Shown here piece after piece: positions 1 through 13,059 of a stretch of DNA of 64,000 nucleotides. Position 1 is the first letter of the stretch. Every line of letters starts with the position of its first letter. The position numbers and the translations under genes were made by a program. Below the pieces are notes generated by a model, which saw only the letters and a list, made by a program, of their open reading frames with translations, was not told where the DNA came from and did no database searches. Source of the stretch: Lycorma delicatula. Its lineage: Eukaryota; Arthropoda; Insecta; Hemiptera; Fulgoridae. The stretch is taken from NCBI RefSeq assembly GCF_047948215.1, contig NC_134455.1, positions 292,293,647-292,357,646 of the forward strand. Direction: 5' to 3'.

Positions 1-153
1 TTTAAATTATTATGATGTAACCATCAACAAAATGAAAACAAAAACAAAGGCTGAAAAAAATACATAAATAAAAATACTACAATTCTAAATTATAATTTTC
101 AATTATTATTAAATAATCAGATGTTTCACAAAGTTAGATATGGACACCACATG

Positions 154-778
154 ACTTCCTTGTACGCTTATTAAATTACGTACACACATTTTTAAAAGTA
201 CATACAATTTTATTTCACTAATAATTTCTGTTTTTCTTTTCTTTTTTTTTTTTTGCTATTATTATTTATTGCAAACAATTTTTTACAATCAGAGGTTAAT
301 AAATCAATATATTTAATTTAAAAAAAGGTCGGAAAAGAAGTCCGATTCGAACCGTGTATTCCCTTTGTATGATCCAAATATTTCATTAATTAAAATTTCA
401 TTTGACTATAATTCTGGAATCAATGAAAAAAAAAAACACTTATGATACATCGTTGAAAAGCTTTCAATGGGGGTTTATTACTGCAGTTAAGAAAAAGGTC
501 AAAATCCAGAAAAAGGATTTTGGACTTTTTTGGGACACTTTTGGTCTAGTCGATTACAATAAAATGGGAGATGCACAACTAGATGTTGCAGCAGTTCTAA
601 ATCAAAAATTTCAACATCCTGCGGCTAATCATTTTTGATTTATTTGAGATACGTATAGACGTCACGCCAAAACTAGTCGAAATAGATTCAGGGATGGTCA
701 AAGTCGATATTTCCTTTGAAATCTCAAAACCGAAATTTTTCGCGATCACAATACTTCCTTTACTTCGTACAAGGAAGT
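154..778. repeat. Repeat family R1, copy A (MITE-like)
   Basis: The block begins with acttccttgtacg (154-166) and ends with its reverse complement cgtacaaggaagt (766-778), a 13-bp perfect inverted pair. The interior closely matches blocks near 11.7-12.4, 13.8-14.5 and 34.9-36.1 kb, sharing the phrase around 'tataactctggaacca' and a stretch ending 'gggcttatta'. Similarity continues upstream of the inverted pair (about 55-153), so the true boundary may lie further out. The short 78-residue frame at 402-638 lies wholly inside the repeat and is not counted as a gene. No transposase is visible, so this is probably a non-autonomous element. Confidence 0.75.
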
Positions 779-950
779 AAAAAGACAATTCGGGTAACTT
801 TTAATATAAATAAGTAATTGTAAAGCAATTAAGATATGGTTTGAACAATGTTAAAATTAATGTGTTTTTAGTAATAGAGTTTTTATAGAGAAAAACACTA
901 TAACAGTAGAATATAATAATAATAGCAGACCCGGCAATGCTTCGCTATTG

Positions 951-951
<1 letters not shown>

Positions 952-983
<32 letters not shown>

Positions 984-988
984 TAGAG

Positions 989-1029
<41 letters not shown>
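952..1029. repeat. Compound microsatellite (TA)n-(GA)n
   Basis: About 15 TA units are followed by about 22 GA units, lying inside R2 copy 1. The other R2 copy lacks the GA part, so the expansion occurred after the copies separated. Confidence 0.95.
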
Positions 1030-1031
<2 letters not shown>

Positions 1032-1305
1032 GTGGGACGGAGAGTTTAAATGAACACAATTGAAAATTTGATAAAAAAATTAAAAAACTGAACATCACAA
1101 ATTTTAACTTTCACTTATTCTCTTTTCCCTTTTCCATTTACAACTTCTCCCTTTCACCCTTCTCCCTTGCCCCTCTTCCAGTTTCCTTTTTACCCTTTCC
1201 CGTTTTCCCCTTTTCTCTTTCCATCTTTTCCCCTTTTTCTTTTTTTCCCCCGCGTAAATCGGTTCATTATTTTTTCGGTCTTTAGCAGACACACATACGA
1301 ACATG

Positions 1306-1312
<7 letters not shown>

Positions 1313-1346
<34 letters not shown>
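1313..1346. repeat. (TA)n microsatellite
   Basis: About 17 uninterrupted TA units inside R2 copy 1. Confidence 0.95.
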
Positions 1347-1350
<4 letters not shown>

Positions 1351-1664
1351 AAAAAAGTCTGTTTGTATATTTGTTTGTTAAATATCACGACACCGGCTCC
1401 ACCTAGCGGGTATAGTTTTTGCAAATATATTTCTTTTCACGTAACTAATATTCATATTCTGAATATGAACCAAATTGGTCCATAAATATAATTTTTCTAA
1501 ATATCTCGACGCCAGCGCCACCTACCGGGTCCAAACTAATTCAGAAATCTTCTCTGGCATGCGTCCAACCATTCCCGAAAGTTTCATCGCTATCGGATGA
1601 ACGGTTTAGGAAGACATAAGAGACATACAGACCGATAAACATTCATTTTTATATATATAGATTA

Positions 1665-2840
1665 TGCAATTATTAGTATTGTTATTAAATACTATTTTTA
1701 GTCTATTTAAATATGATGTATCATATTTTATTCAAATATTCGTATTCCAAAAAATATTTCTCAACCCGCTAAAGTTATGAAATGTATTGGTAGTTTTATG
1801 TCGATTTGAAAAATTCTAAATTTAAAGAATAATTAAAAAGTACTATTTTTACATAAAATTACTACTAAAAGTAGTACATTATTAATAATAATTTATTACA
1901 TAATATTATATAATGACTTATACATGTATCATGTTTTAAAACACGTTCATGTAATTTTCTGTTGCTGCTGACATTTGTATTTGATAAAATCGCAATTTCC
2001 GTCTTCTTTCACTTCTGATTCTTTATTCTGAATACGTCACAACATTTGTTGTTTTTCTAATGTCATGTTGAGAATAACCTTCCGACCGAGCCACAGCTGT
2101 GTAATATGTCTGCACATTCAAACTGATCTCACTTTATGTTTGTTTGTAATAGAATAAATACATCAATTCCGATGAATATTAAGGCATATTTTGACGAGAA
2201 CGATTTAATTATTTAGAAAAGATGGTATTTGATAAACAGGATCAAAATCAAGCTTGTTATACCATTTTAAATAACAAAACTTAATTGATGATTAAAATCA
2301 CCCTGAAAATATATTAATTTTATAGAAAATTAGCCTGTGAATTATTTTCCTGCAAATTTTATTCGTAGTTAAATTAAAAGTTTCCTTTTTAGATTCGTGA
2401 CATTTCTCAAAATAAGTTTTAGTTATAAGATTAAACTTATTTTCTGTGAAATAATTCATCTAATTAAACATATTTTTTCAGGCAGTTAGGTTACCAATAT
2501 TGGCAACAAATAATTGGTGTTTTTTTACGGTTTTCTTAAGACATTCTTTCCACGTACTACATTTGTAATTGTTATTTTTAAAACAGATTTTAATCGTTTC
2601 AAAAAATTTAAATAATTTTAAATAAAAAATTAAACACTGTATGAATTTTGTATAAACTTGTAAGAAAAATAAGCTTAAAGGTAATTTAACTTCATCTATA
2701 TTTCACTGAATTCGATGAATAAATTTATGGTATCTTATATTACAGAGTGACGAATGTAATGATCCAACATTTGGTTTTATTAAAAAATATTTATTTGAAT
2801 CGCAAAATAGAAAAGTAAAATACAGAGCGTTTACTACATA
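1665..2840. other. AT-rich non-coding stretch
   Basis: No long reading frame, repeat copy or RNA gene was recognised. The last 100 bp (from about 2745) may be the 3' untranslated end of the transposon remnant that follows. Confidence 0.6.
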
Positions 2841-2848
2841 CCTGAAGA

Positions 2849-3720
2849 TTATATTCTACTTATCAAATGTTCAATATGACCACCATCACGTCTAGCAACT
2901 TCTTCAACACGAACTCCTACCATGTTATTAACTCGACGACGCATATCTTCAGTTATTTCGTTGCACGTCTCAGTGATTATCACTTGTAGTTCCATCATTG
3001 TACGAAGATTTTTAGGAAAATCTGTTCCTTTAGAAATCCCCAAAGAAAATAATCACACAGATATGTGTGATTATTTTGTTTTGTCCATGTGCAAAACGAT
3101 TATGAAATCGGTTTGAAATGACATTTGCTTTAAAAGTTTCATGGAGAAAGTCTAAAACATCATTAGCTGTGTGCGGTCTGGCTTCATCCTCTATGAACCT
3201 TTCGTTTTCTAATTGAAACCCTTTTACAAGAGGCTGAGGAACAAAATGATTACGCAGCATGTTTAGATAATGATCACTGCTCGCTCTTTATTCAAAAAAG
3301 AATGACCCTATTAACTCATGACTTGAGGCGAAGGCAAGTACCGTAATTCTTGGAGCGTAATGCACCTTTAAATGAAGCACGTGTGAATTTTCGGAAGCCC
3401 AAAAAAGCACATTTTGTTTGTTAACAACCCCATCTAGAGGAAAATTTTCCCTCATCTGAAAACCAAAAATTGTTGAATACGTCTTGGTTCACAGCCTGTT
3501 CACCGAGTACTTTGATGTTTGTTGTCAACCGTTAATAAAGGCAACATTGTTATTTTGTACGGATAAAAATGCAATTCGGTTTTTAAAATTTGCTACACAG
3601 ATCGTCTAGAAATTCCAAGTTGTGCTCCTGCTTTTCTTGTTAATTTTCCCGGGTTCCTCAGTAACGCTGTGCTGACAGCTTCGACATTCTGTGGGGAATG
3701 AACATAGTCTATTTAATTTT
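2849..3720 (-). pseudogene. Degenerate Tc1/mariner-superfamily (DDE_3-type) transposase
   Basis: The remnant reads on the minus strand in several frames. Near 3690-3600 it gives an N-terminal helix-turn-helix-like stretch (NVEAVSTALLRNPGKL, then RKAGAQLGISRRSV followed by a stop). In the middle is FWFSDEGKFSSRW, containing the first expected Asp. Near 3190 is EDEARPHTANDVLDFLHE, the second-Asp block. Near 3060, CDYFLWGFLKEQ appears in a shifted frame and holds the third acidic position. The C-terminus is EEVARRDGGHIEHLI, stopping at 2849. The family is a cut-and-paste transposase of the IS630-Tc1-mariner group. Several stops, frameshifts and a lost stretch before the third Asp make it inactive. 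I could not define terminal inverted repeats. The 64-residue plus-strand frame at 2922-3116 is antisense shadow. Confidence 0.7.
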
Positions 3721-4269
3721 TGAGAGACTTGTAGCACATAAGAAGTCGCACACAAACGTAATTACAATTATGGTACGTTAAAAGGGAAATAATACGAAAT
3801 TAAATATTAAGCTAGGAGAATACAATGTAATAAAAATTGGAGGATTTTTAAATTAAAGTATTGAAATTATATAGGATAAAGAACATATTATAAATGCAGT
3901 ATAAATTATGTAGGCTATAGATGTTAAGAGCATATCATAAGTAGAATGACACAAACAAGTAGACCCTTCATGTAGAAAAAAACTGACAACGAAGATGTAA
4001 TTCTAACCTAGTATTGGTAAATTGTTCTTATACAGCTGAAAAAATGATACCTGCAAGAAGTTACCTAGGATGTTGTTTTTGGAGTGGGAGTAATTTATAA
4101 TAGTTTTATTGTAAAATTTCATTATTACATTAAATAAGCCAAAAAAAGTTTAAATATTTTTTTAATTTAAAATTTTCTTTTTCTGCTCCGCCACCTTGAA
4201 AATTACTTCGAAGAATTTTTTTTTATTTTCCTACCTTTACTATGTTAAATGGAAAAACTAAATATTTCC
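3721..4269. other. AT-rich non-coding stretch
   Basis: No gene or repeat was recognised. The first part may belong to the 5' flank of the transposase remnant. Confidence 0.5.
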
Positions 4270-4390
4270 ATTTTTAGTTAGAAGTTATTAATGAAATAAT
4301 ATTTTATGTACTTTTCACTTTTCATTTTAAAGAAATGTGTATATGTAATTTAATAGGGGTACAAGGAAGTCATGTGGTATTCACATCTAC
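4270..4390 (-). repeat. Repeat family R1, inverted end fragment
   Basis: The reverse complement carries the R1 terminus: 'ccacatgacttccttgtac' near 4355-4375, preceded by a 'gatgtg'-like lead and followed by the 'tattaaattacatatacaca' and 'aaagtacataa' stretches seen in the other copies. Only about 120 bp survive. Confidence 0.6.
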
Positions 4391-5473
4391 TAAGTATTAA
4401 TTAATTTTCACCTTTATTTTAACCGTTTGACAGATATTTTTCGTGTATTGTTAATCGATGATTAATCCATTTAGGATAAAGACATTTACAATACTAAAAG
4501 TATATTATTAACAAAAATATTCTGTAATGCATAAATCACTGGGAGTCATAAATTCTATAATATTTTGAATTATTTTATTAAAACGCATCAATATTTTATT
4601 ACATCGCTGTTATATAAATTCTTAATGTTGCATAAATTCAACCAGGTAAATTAATTTCTTTCGGTGCGCATTCCATGGTCTTCATTACAGACGATTTTAT
4701 TTAACCATGAAAGGGGAAGGGAAAATGAGTAAAATATGAGAGTAAAAATAAAATTTATTTAGAAGAGAACGTGCAGAAGGACCCTCTAGCTGATGACAGC
4801 TCGGTTAAAAAGGCATGTTTACAGGTTTATTGTACTTGTAGCCATGCTGCTCAATAATGGAAAATCCTGTAACTTTTTTTACCCATTTTTTATAGCATTT
4901 TCTTTCTTTCTGTGTTATTGTAATGGCATAATTTTATGTACCATTTGTAATTTTTTTTTTTTTTTAATTTTAATAAGATTGGCTTGTTATTAGTAAAATT
5001 ATTGAGTAACACAGAAGTGACTTTTAATAAATTAACAGCCGCAGGTACGTTTTAATTACTTCTTGTTTACACCATCGTAGCATTCTAACGGTCAAGAATT
5101 GGTGATCAATTAATAGATGAAAATTTTTTATAATCTGTTCTTGTGCATCTTCTCTGAATTTTTAAAATAATTCTGAAGAAGATTTAAATTTTATCTTATT
5201 TTACATGAACTGAAATTTTAACAACTATATGAGGTCTACTTCTGAAATTCAATTTCAACTCCAAGATTCATATTCTGGTTTTTTCTTCTTCCAAAGTGCC
5301 ATACATTTACGTTAAACATCTAAATCCCTACGAACTTATTATTACCGACTTTTCGAATAAAAGTACGGTATTACTTTCAGTCGCTTGGTGAGAGTGGTGG
5401 AGGTAAAAATGGTTTGCTTTTCGTGTTGAGGTGCGAGGACTATGAAATACCACTCAAATTTAAGATTTCCTTA
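4391..5473. other. AT-rich non-coding stretch
   Basis: A 66-residue frame at 4793-4993 ends in a Phe-rich run made by a T-tract and has no recognisable domain. Nothing else was seen. Confidence 0.5.
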
Positions 5474-5497
5474 ATATATATATATATATATATATAA
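5474..5497. repeat. (TA)n microsatellite
   Basis: About 12 TA units at the edge of R3 copy 1. The R3 copy at 51.3-52.1 kb is also bordered by a TA run, so the microsatellite may mark the element end. Confidence 0.9.
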
Positions 5498-6165
5498 AAG
5501 AACACGTCGTGAGTGATTCTTAATCAACGCCTAACAATAACTACTGAAGATAAATTAATGAAAATTTGTGTACACGTCCTTTTTACGGTGGAAGAACACA
5601 CTAAGAAAGGATTTTTTTTAAATTTCGAGTTTAAGGTGTTAAAATGGAGTAAAAAAATAATTTAATATTTATTTTAACTCCTCGGTAACAAATGAAGATA
5701 TCAACTTAATTTTTGTGTGTGTAATCTTCATGAGATTATCTAAAAATAAGTTTTTAGTTTTTTCGAAATTTGATCTTGAAAAGAGCGAAGAAAGGTAAAA
5801 AAATTTGAACAGTGATTGCAAATGTTCCCCATTTTGAGATATATTAGACTAGATATTACTAGATTTGGGTTTGTAAATACTCTTCAGGTAAATATAAAAA
5901 AAATTTTCGGACTTTTTAATTACGATTTTTAAGGGGCTCAACGGTGCGGTGGATTAACCAACATAGCCACTGCCACTGTTATTGTATGTGCCACGGGACT
6001 GGGTGTGCATCTGTCTTCGGTTGCTTGACTAAAAAACATAAAATAAAATAAAAAAATGTTTAAATGAGAAACGAAGTACGGTCATCTCCTAGTGATGTTT
6101 ATCGGGTAACACTAAGAACCAGACAAATAATATTTTTAGCCGTATGAATGGATAGCCCACTACAA
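5498..6165 (-). repeat. Repeat family R3, copy 1
   Basis: The reverse complement aligns with 50370-50915 and 51330-52085. Shared landmarks in order are 'cgtacttcgtttctcattta', 'agtcaag(t/c)aaccg', a GC-rich core with 'ttggttgagccgccgcgcc'-like wording, a 'gagtatttgcaa' stretch, 'aaatggggaaaa', and an 'acacaaaaat...gatatcttcatttgttacc' segment. No coding domain was found. It is a non-autonomous or untranslated part of a mobile element. Confidence 0.7.
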
Positions 6166-9100
6166 ATAATATTTTTAATATGGATTTTATAACTCGCATT
6201 CTTCAGATTACTCAAAGTTTGGGGTTTTGTACTGACCTATACACAAATATATTTTATAAATTCAAAAGGCTTTAATTTTTGTTCATCATTATTATTCCCA
6301 CAAACATGAGTGTAATGACCGCAGGGAAGTCCGGCGGTGGCTATTAGGAAAGAGGATTGAAGCGAGCCCTACCTCATATACAATATAACCTCAATTTTAA
6401 ATTATTTTGACCATGTAGTGATGTATTTTTCGTACGCCCTTATGCAGTGAGTCCCAGTGGTGTCTGACTTGAAATTTGATGCTTATGTGTATGGACTGCT
6501 TGTTTATTGAACGTTTGTAATGCGTTATACTCAAAATCGGTGCGTTTCTGACTGCGAAATTTTGAGGTTGTCAGGACCGGTTAGTCGGTCTTCTTGCGTA
6601 GAATTTCGCAAGTATTCTTGTTTTTTTTGGTATTTATTGATTACTGATATTCTAATCACTTTTTTAAGTATTAATTTTATTTTATTTACCAGTTCATCCA
6701 TCAATCAGTTAAATAACTGCAGTTAACGTCTCTGTAATTGCAAACAACTTCTTGATTATCTACAACTTTTAAATGAACTTTCTTACCTTCTCAAACTAAT
6801 GAAAAATTATAATCGAACATTACAGTCGTTCTGTTTTTATTCTTTGTTAAAATTATCAAGTTATTACTGATGTTATTTTTTTTTCCACTTATTTAACTCT
6901 CTTCTAACTTTTATTATCCAACTTCAACATAACAGTATTTGTTCAGACTTTATCTCATATTCTTTTTGTTTTTTATTCTCATCTTTTTATTTTTATTCTT
7001 TGTTTCATTAATCTTTGTCTTACACTTCATTCTCTTAATTATAACACATAGAATTAATTCTCTTATCTTTGCTGTATTTTATATTAGATTACGTATCCAA
7101 TTTCTAAACTAATATTTCCAAGAACTTATCTAGCAGACTATTTAATAATTTGCCAGATATAATTTTATGTTGGTTTATTTTTAGTTACAATAATAATATT
7201 AATAATTACCTAATAATTTAATATTATATGTAATAAATCAGTATGAAATTACACGTAATATTCTCAATAATACTGTTAAATGTAATAATATAAATTAATA
7301 TACAACCGTAATTTAAATGAAACAAGAAAATTTACTACCAGGCGGATTTGCTTTTCTATTCGTTGAGTAGCTTTATCTGAAGTAACATTTTTTGTTAAAA
7401 GATCGTTGTAAACATAACTCATTTATTTATTCTTTATAAAATGTTTATTTTGTCTTAAGAATTGTATTTTATTATTTTTTAATGCAATCAGAGTGGTAGA
7501 TTCACACACCATTCGTAATAAACTTAGCACATTATGTACGTGGAAAAAAAACACAAAAAAAAATGTTATTTTCTATGCATCTTTTTGTTCTTCAGAATAT
7601 CTTTTTTAAAACCTGTGTCGTGTAAGGGAATTCACAACCGACTTTTTTGGAGGGGTACTGATGAAAATTTTATTTAATTTGGAAACAGGAATCTAAATTA
7701 CTTTTGCTTGCTTTTATATAATTATTACACTGGTTTTTTATATTTGCTTTGAATGTTTCATTATACAATATTCTTATGCGATAAATTGAAATAGGCCTTA
7801 TTGTATAATTTTTATTAACCAATATATAATTTTTCGTTGTCATCCATTGGTTCAACCAAATTCAAAGTCTATCAGTCAATGTGGTTGTAATATTACATTT
7901 CATTCTGTCCCTAACTATAACTCAGGTTCATTAATTTTACAATGCTCTAGTTTCAATAACCACGGATTCCTACGTTATCAGTTGAAGATTAATTACCTCT
8001 AAGCTGAAAGATAAATTAATTCCCTTTATTAAAGTTAAACGACAATCTTTATTATTTACCGTACTTATTTTCTTTTTTTAACTATTTTCTAGTTTAATTG
8101 TAGCTATTTTATCTCTAACTATAAACTCTGAAACTATATACTTGTAACAACCTACCTCAGAATCTGTCATTTTTCGTCTTGTTTGTATATCATAATCTGT
8201 TACTTGCAGAGAATATAATACTTTCACGAAATAACAATTATAACGTGATTGGAATATCTGTTGTTAAACTGACGTCACCAGTAGATGCATTGAATTAACA
8301 AAAAAAAATAGAAACAGAAAGTTACAAAAAAAAGTAAATTCAAAAGAAATATTAGTAAAAAATAAACATAAATTATTTACTTATTTCTATTTTTATATGT
8401 CGTTTGTATTAATTTTTAATTTTGATCCATTCTATCTACTGCTGGTGATTATTTAACATTAAAAAAAGCGCATCTATTGTACATTAGTGTTGTTTATGAA
8501 CGGTTTTTGAGCGCTTCTCTATCCAATTTTAGTTCAAAAACTACTTAGCATTCCTAATTCTTTCCATACAGTTAATAAAAAACTATTCATTATGTGCAAG
8601 ATGTCGTCTACTATGCTTATTACAAGTAATCTGTAAGAAAATAAGAAACGTTGGCATTTTATTAGCATAAAATCAGAATTAAAATGGAAATAATTACTTG
8701 TTGCGTTTACTTTTCCAGAGATAAATTAAAACTCTTCAAAATAACACGTAAAAGAACAAGGTTTCATAAAGTATAAAAACTCAGTTTTTTCATTTATTCG
8801 TAAGTTGTTATCTCTCCAAAAATTCCGTTTTCATTCATGACGATTATAGCATACTAATTAGGCTACACAACAATACAGCATACTAGTATAATATACTAGT
8901 TAATATAACTGACATATTCACTAATCTTTTAGAAGACTGTACAATCAATAATAATTGCATCAGAATTGTTAAAACATGCTTATCATTCTTTAAACTTAAT
9001 CCATGTATGTGCTTTCTATTTTTTTGCATGAGATATTATATTTGTGTTTGCGCGCTTACGCAGTGCAGTAAATAAAATAAATGTTTATCATTGATAAAAT

Positions 9101-11690
9101 GAAACGTTTTTATATAAGTATAAAAGGATAAAAATAAAGAAGAAGAAACGTAAGGAGAGAAGTGACTGAAAGATAAACACAGAATTGCTGAAAGGAAGTT
9201 TAGAGTGAAAGCGTTGCAACAGGAATTATTGGAAATTTTCCGTTGTGGAAAGGCTTTGCTGGTTGACCGACTACGGGGCTGGTTCAACGCTGATATGATG
9301 AAATACAACTTCAGTTTGATTAAGCACTGCGACGAAGGGTTCGTGTGAAGTATTAAGAGTTTGATTTGATACAGTGGATGGTAGATAGAGGTTTAGAATT
9401 CTCTCTTACGTGCTACCCTGTCAGTTAAGTTCAAATATATATATATATATATATATATTTATGAATGTCGTTTGAACTGTAAAATGTCCAAGGTTTATGT
9501 GGATTGTTTTGTATTCTCTACGTTTAGAAATTTTTAGTTTTATTTTTCTGCTGACTGAAAATATATTACGCTATTCTGTGACTGACCTCATTTTGAAATT
9601 GTTTTAATTATTTTTAAAACAATTATATAAAATAAATTATTTTACTTAAAATGTTATCCTAAAATTACCCTGAACAGGAAACTAAATTTTATAATTTCAG
9701 TTCGTAAAAATCCCTTCTTCGAATAGAAGAAGGGATCGATATGCAATGCACCGGGTGTCGATATGAATGCATTAATTAGACACTTTACATTATCTACAGC
9801 CTTTCATATGATTTTAATGCATTTAGACGATAAAAAACAGTACAAAAGGTACTAATCAGAGTAGTTATTTCTGATAGAAATGATGTTTCATATATAGACA
9901 GTCCTATGGTGAACAGAGTGAGTGTTATCTGAAGAGCTGATCATGTTCTGTATTTCAATCGACCTGTTATTCCTGGGTACGTAATGCCGGTTATGTTTGG
10001 CTCACTCAAAAGACGACGGAAAACCACGTCACCTCTTACTTTCTCTAGTAAAGCCTGACAAGATATGCTTATTGTTTTTTATAATGGCTATGCATATATA
10101 GTGATTTTGACATGTATCATATCAGATCGATTACAACTGATTCAGTTTAGACATTTATCTATAAATATGGTATCTATCAAAATATATGAATTTATAAAAG
10201 TATTTAGATATCCAAGAAGTGTGTTTTTAACCCGCTATTAAAGTAACTACGTGTAAATAAGAAAAAAGTAACAAACATTATCGCCAAAAATGGATTTTCA
10301 TCGAATTTGCTTTTTTAAAATTTTCATTGTTTTGAAATACTCTGAGTACAGAGCATAGAAAAATTATTTGTTGGTAGTTTATTATAATTTCAATAACGTT
10401 CCATATATATGTAATTAATTTTTTCCGTAATAAGTATTAGATGAAAAATATGCTGGATAATGCAGGTTTAAAAAAATTACAATCAATTTTTCTTTATAAT
10501 TTTTTTTTGAACTTTAATTCGATTATAAAATTATTATTCTTTTGTTTTAATATTTATTAGTATTTTATATCATAATGTTTATAGTTTTGTTTCTCTGTGT
10601 ATTTACATTTTTATAGGCGTATGTTCTAAAACCGAGGCGTATTTATTATTCTTTGTTGTATCGCTTTAATCAAAACATCATTTAATAATTCTCTTTTATA
10701 CTTACTTGAGCCTATCGCTTTTAGAATTATTAATGCATGAATTATAATCAAATTCAGTTTTACATAGAGATTTTATATTTCATGTGATTCAAATTCGATA
10801 ATGCCCTTTAATAATTTCTCATAATTTTGAAAAACATTTATTTTTAACCTCTAAAAAAAATTGTTTTAATTAGACATAAAAGCTAAGAATTAGTATTAAT
10901 ATTTGATAACTAGTGGTATTACTTATAATAAATAATCGAATAATTAAAAAAAATTATGGTAATTTCAAAAATACTGTTTTAATATGGCATAATCATTAGT
11001 AACTTTAAGATTCGTTCAAACCTTTCAGCTGAAAAAAATAACAGATTTAAAAAAGTAAAAATTTGGAACTTGCATAACAAAAATTGAATAGAAATTTTTA
11101 TATGAAATAATAAAGTGTATAATAATAATATGTATTTATTGTTGTTTGCTTATCTTTAGTTACATAAATAATTTGTTTGAATGAGTGTTATATAAGTCTA
11201 AGACAATTTATGAAAAATCATTTTAAGAATAGAAAATTTACTTTTTTTGTACTACAAAAGCTTTTGTATTTAATAAAATGGCTATAGAATAAGTAAAATT
11301 AAATAGTAAATATAAAATAATAAAGAATAATAATGAAAATAACGGAAATATATCAACCCATAAGATTAAGCATGTAATAATAGTGATAATAATAATAATA
11401 ATAAATAATTTCCTTCGTATTACATGAAACAGTTAAACAAAACTACTCATATAAATAAGGCTGATTAAGTTATGCAGAATAGGGCTGAAAATGAGAACGA
11501 AAATACAATTTTACAAAGAAACACGCAAACAACATTTGATAATAAATCTGAAATCTAGGTAGGTAATCTGAAACACAAATAAATCTTAGTACACTTAGTA
11601 CACAATAAAGTAATGAATACATTGATGTAATCTTACTGATACTTATTTAGTATTTTCTATTTAAAAAAAAAAAAATCTGATAGGGACGCC
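6166..11690. other. Long AT-rich gene-free stretch
   Basis: Frames of 60-90 residues (6520-6726, 7670-7855, 9036-9308) have no recognisable domain and are the size expected by chance in AT-rich DNA. A pyrimidine-biased stretch lies at about 6890-7080. No tRNA, repeat copy or exon with convincing splice sites was recognised. Confidence 0.55.
9435..9459. repeat. (TA)n microsatellite
   Basis: About 12 TA units in otherwise featureless DNA. Confidence 0.9.
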
Positions 11691-12370
11691 ACATGACTTC
11701 TTTGTACACCTATTAAATAACATGTATTTTTTATATATTTATATTTTTTATTATATTTTTTATTTCATATATATTTTATTATTATTGAATTATTATTTAT
11801 TGTAATTTTGTTTACAATCAGAGGTTAATAAATCAATATATTTAAATTTATAAAAAAAGTTACAAAAAAGGTAATGAAATCGGATTCTCGCCGATGTGCT
11901 TTCCCCTTGTATGGTCCAAATATTTCATTAATTAAAATTTTATTGGGCTATAACTCTGGAACCAATGAAAATAAGTACCACTTATGATGCATCGTTGAAC
12001 AGCTCTCAATGAGGGCTTAATACTACATATAAGAAAAAGTCCAAAATTCAGTTTTTGGGGGATTTTGGGCTTTTTTGGACACTTATGGTCTAGTCGATCA
12101 TAATCAAAAGGTAAGGTGCACAACTAGATGTTATAACAGTCATAAATCCACAATTTCAACATTGTACAGCTAATCCATTTTTGAATTGTGCAAGACATAC
12201 GTAAGCACATAGTACGTACATACATACGTATATGTACGTACGTACAGACATCAAACCGAAACTAGTCAAAATGGATTCAGGGAAGTTCATAATGGATATT
12301 TCCGTTAAAATCAGAAAATCGAGATTTTTCGCGATTACAATACTTCGTTGTACTAAACACAGTATTAAGT
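11691..12370. repeat. Repeat family R1, copy B
   Basis: The left end is 'ccacatgacttctttgtac' (11690-11707). The interior follows copy A, with 'ggctataactctggaaccaa', a 'gggcttaatac' stretch and an 'aagacatacgtaag' stretch that here carries an expanded tacg/tacgta run (12195-12246). The right end is degraded: 'tacttcgttgtactaaac' replaces the inverted terminus. Confidence 0.75.
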
Positions 12371-12710
12371 CGTTTTCCAAGAGAAAAAAATCATAAATTC
12401 ACCCCAAAAGACTACACGTCGATCTACAGCTTAAAACCCCTGAGATGACATGAATGTATCCTGAAAATTTGAAAGCAATCGGACGGTTGGTTCTCACCTG
12501 ATGCTGTTGCAAACGAAATGGAAAAAACTGCCACAAACTTTTGCATTTATGCGTTAGATAAACGAATACTGATAATAATTGATGGTGACTTCTAAAAATT
12601 AATTTCAAAATATTAAAAAAATCTGCTGTGGACACCTCATGACTTCCTTGTACGGCTGTTAAATTATGTATACTCATTTTTTTGCTGCGCTTCATTTAAA
12701 CTGATTCATT
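12371..12710. repeat. Additional R1 terminus and unassigned TE-like sequence
   Basis: A further R1 left end, 'cctcatgacttccttgtacg', lies at 12636-12655 and is followed by 'ttaaattatgtatactcatt'. Between copy B and this end, the text 'atgtatcctgaaaatttgaaa' to 'cggacggttggttctcac' reads like retroelement 3' tail sequence. The 98-residue minus-strand frame over this block (12399-12695) has no domain and is treated as chance. Confidence 0.5.
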
Positions 12711-13059
12711 TGAAAGTAAGATACGATCCACTAATTCTTTAATAAAGTGGACAGTTATACAATTGCTGTAATATTTGTTTTTATATACATCAAATATTTA
12801 TACAATTATTAGTTCAACAATCTTACATGAAATATTAGGAGAGAGTCAACCTTTATTTCAAGATGTTGGTATGAGGTACCTTTATTATTCGTATTACTAG
12901 ATTAGTATTATTCGTATCTTCGTGAGTTGCTGTTTAAAAAAAGTTAAAATTTCCGTTGTGTCGTATAAATAAAGATTAATATTAATTAAACTATTTTGTT
13001 TAGTGAACTTCTGTATACCGATTATAAATTTTAATCTCGACCTTAAGGTGTAAAATATT

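Larger units (their letters stand above)
926..1664 (+). repeat. Repeat family R2, copy 1
   Basis: This copy starts with 'ccggcaatgcttcgctattg' and is followed by a pyrimidine-rich tract (about 1110-1250). It then has two related stretches with 'cgacaccggctccacctag' (near 1387) and 'cgacgccagcgccacctac' (near 1508), and a tail ending in a short TA run near 1660. A second copy at 52141-52626 shares the start, the 'aaatgaacac' segment, the pyrimidine-rich tract and an AT tail. The tail wording resembles the 3' ends of many insect retroelements, but the class is not certain. Translations of the pyrimidine-rich tract in either strand are low-complexity and are not genes. Confidence 0.6.

Noticed and set aside
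340..360. Box B-like word in R1 (ccgattcgaacc) as a tRNA or SINE promoter
   Set aside because: No box A at the right distance and no cloverleaf. Other R1 copies have lost the match.
1104..1424. 106-residue minus-strand Lys/Arg-rich ORF
   Set aside because: It translates a pyrimidine-rich tract and a TA microsatellite inside repeat R2, so it is low-complexity artefact.
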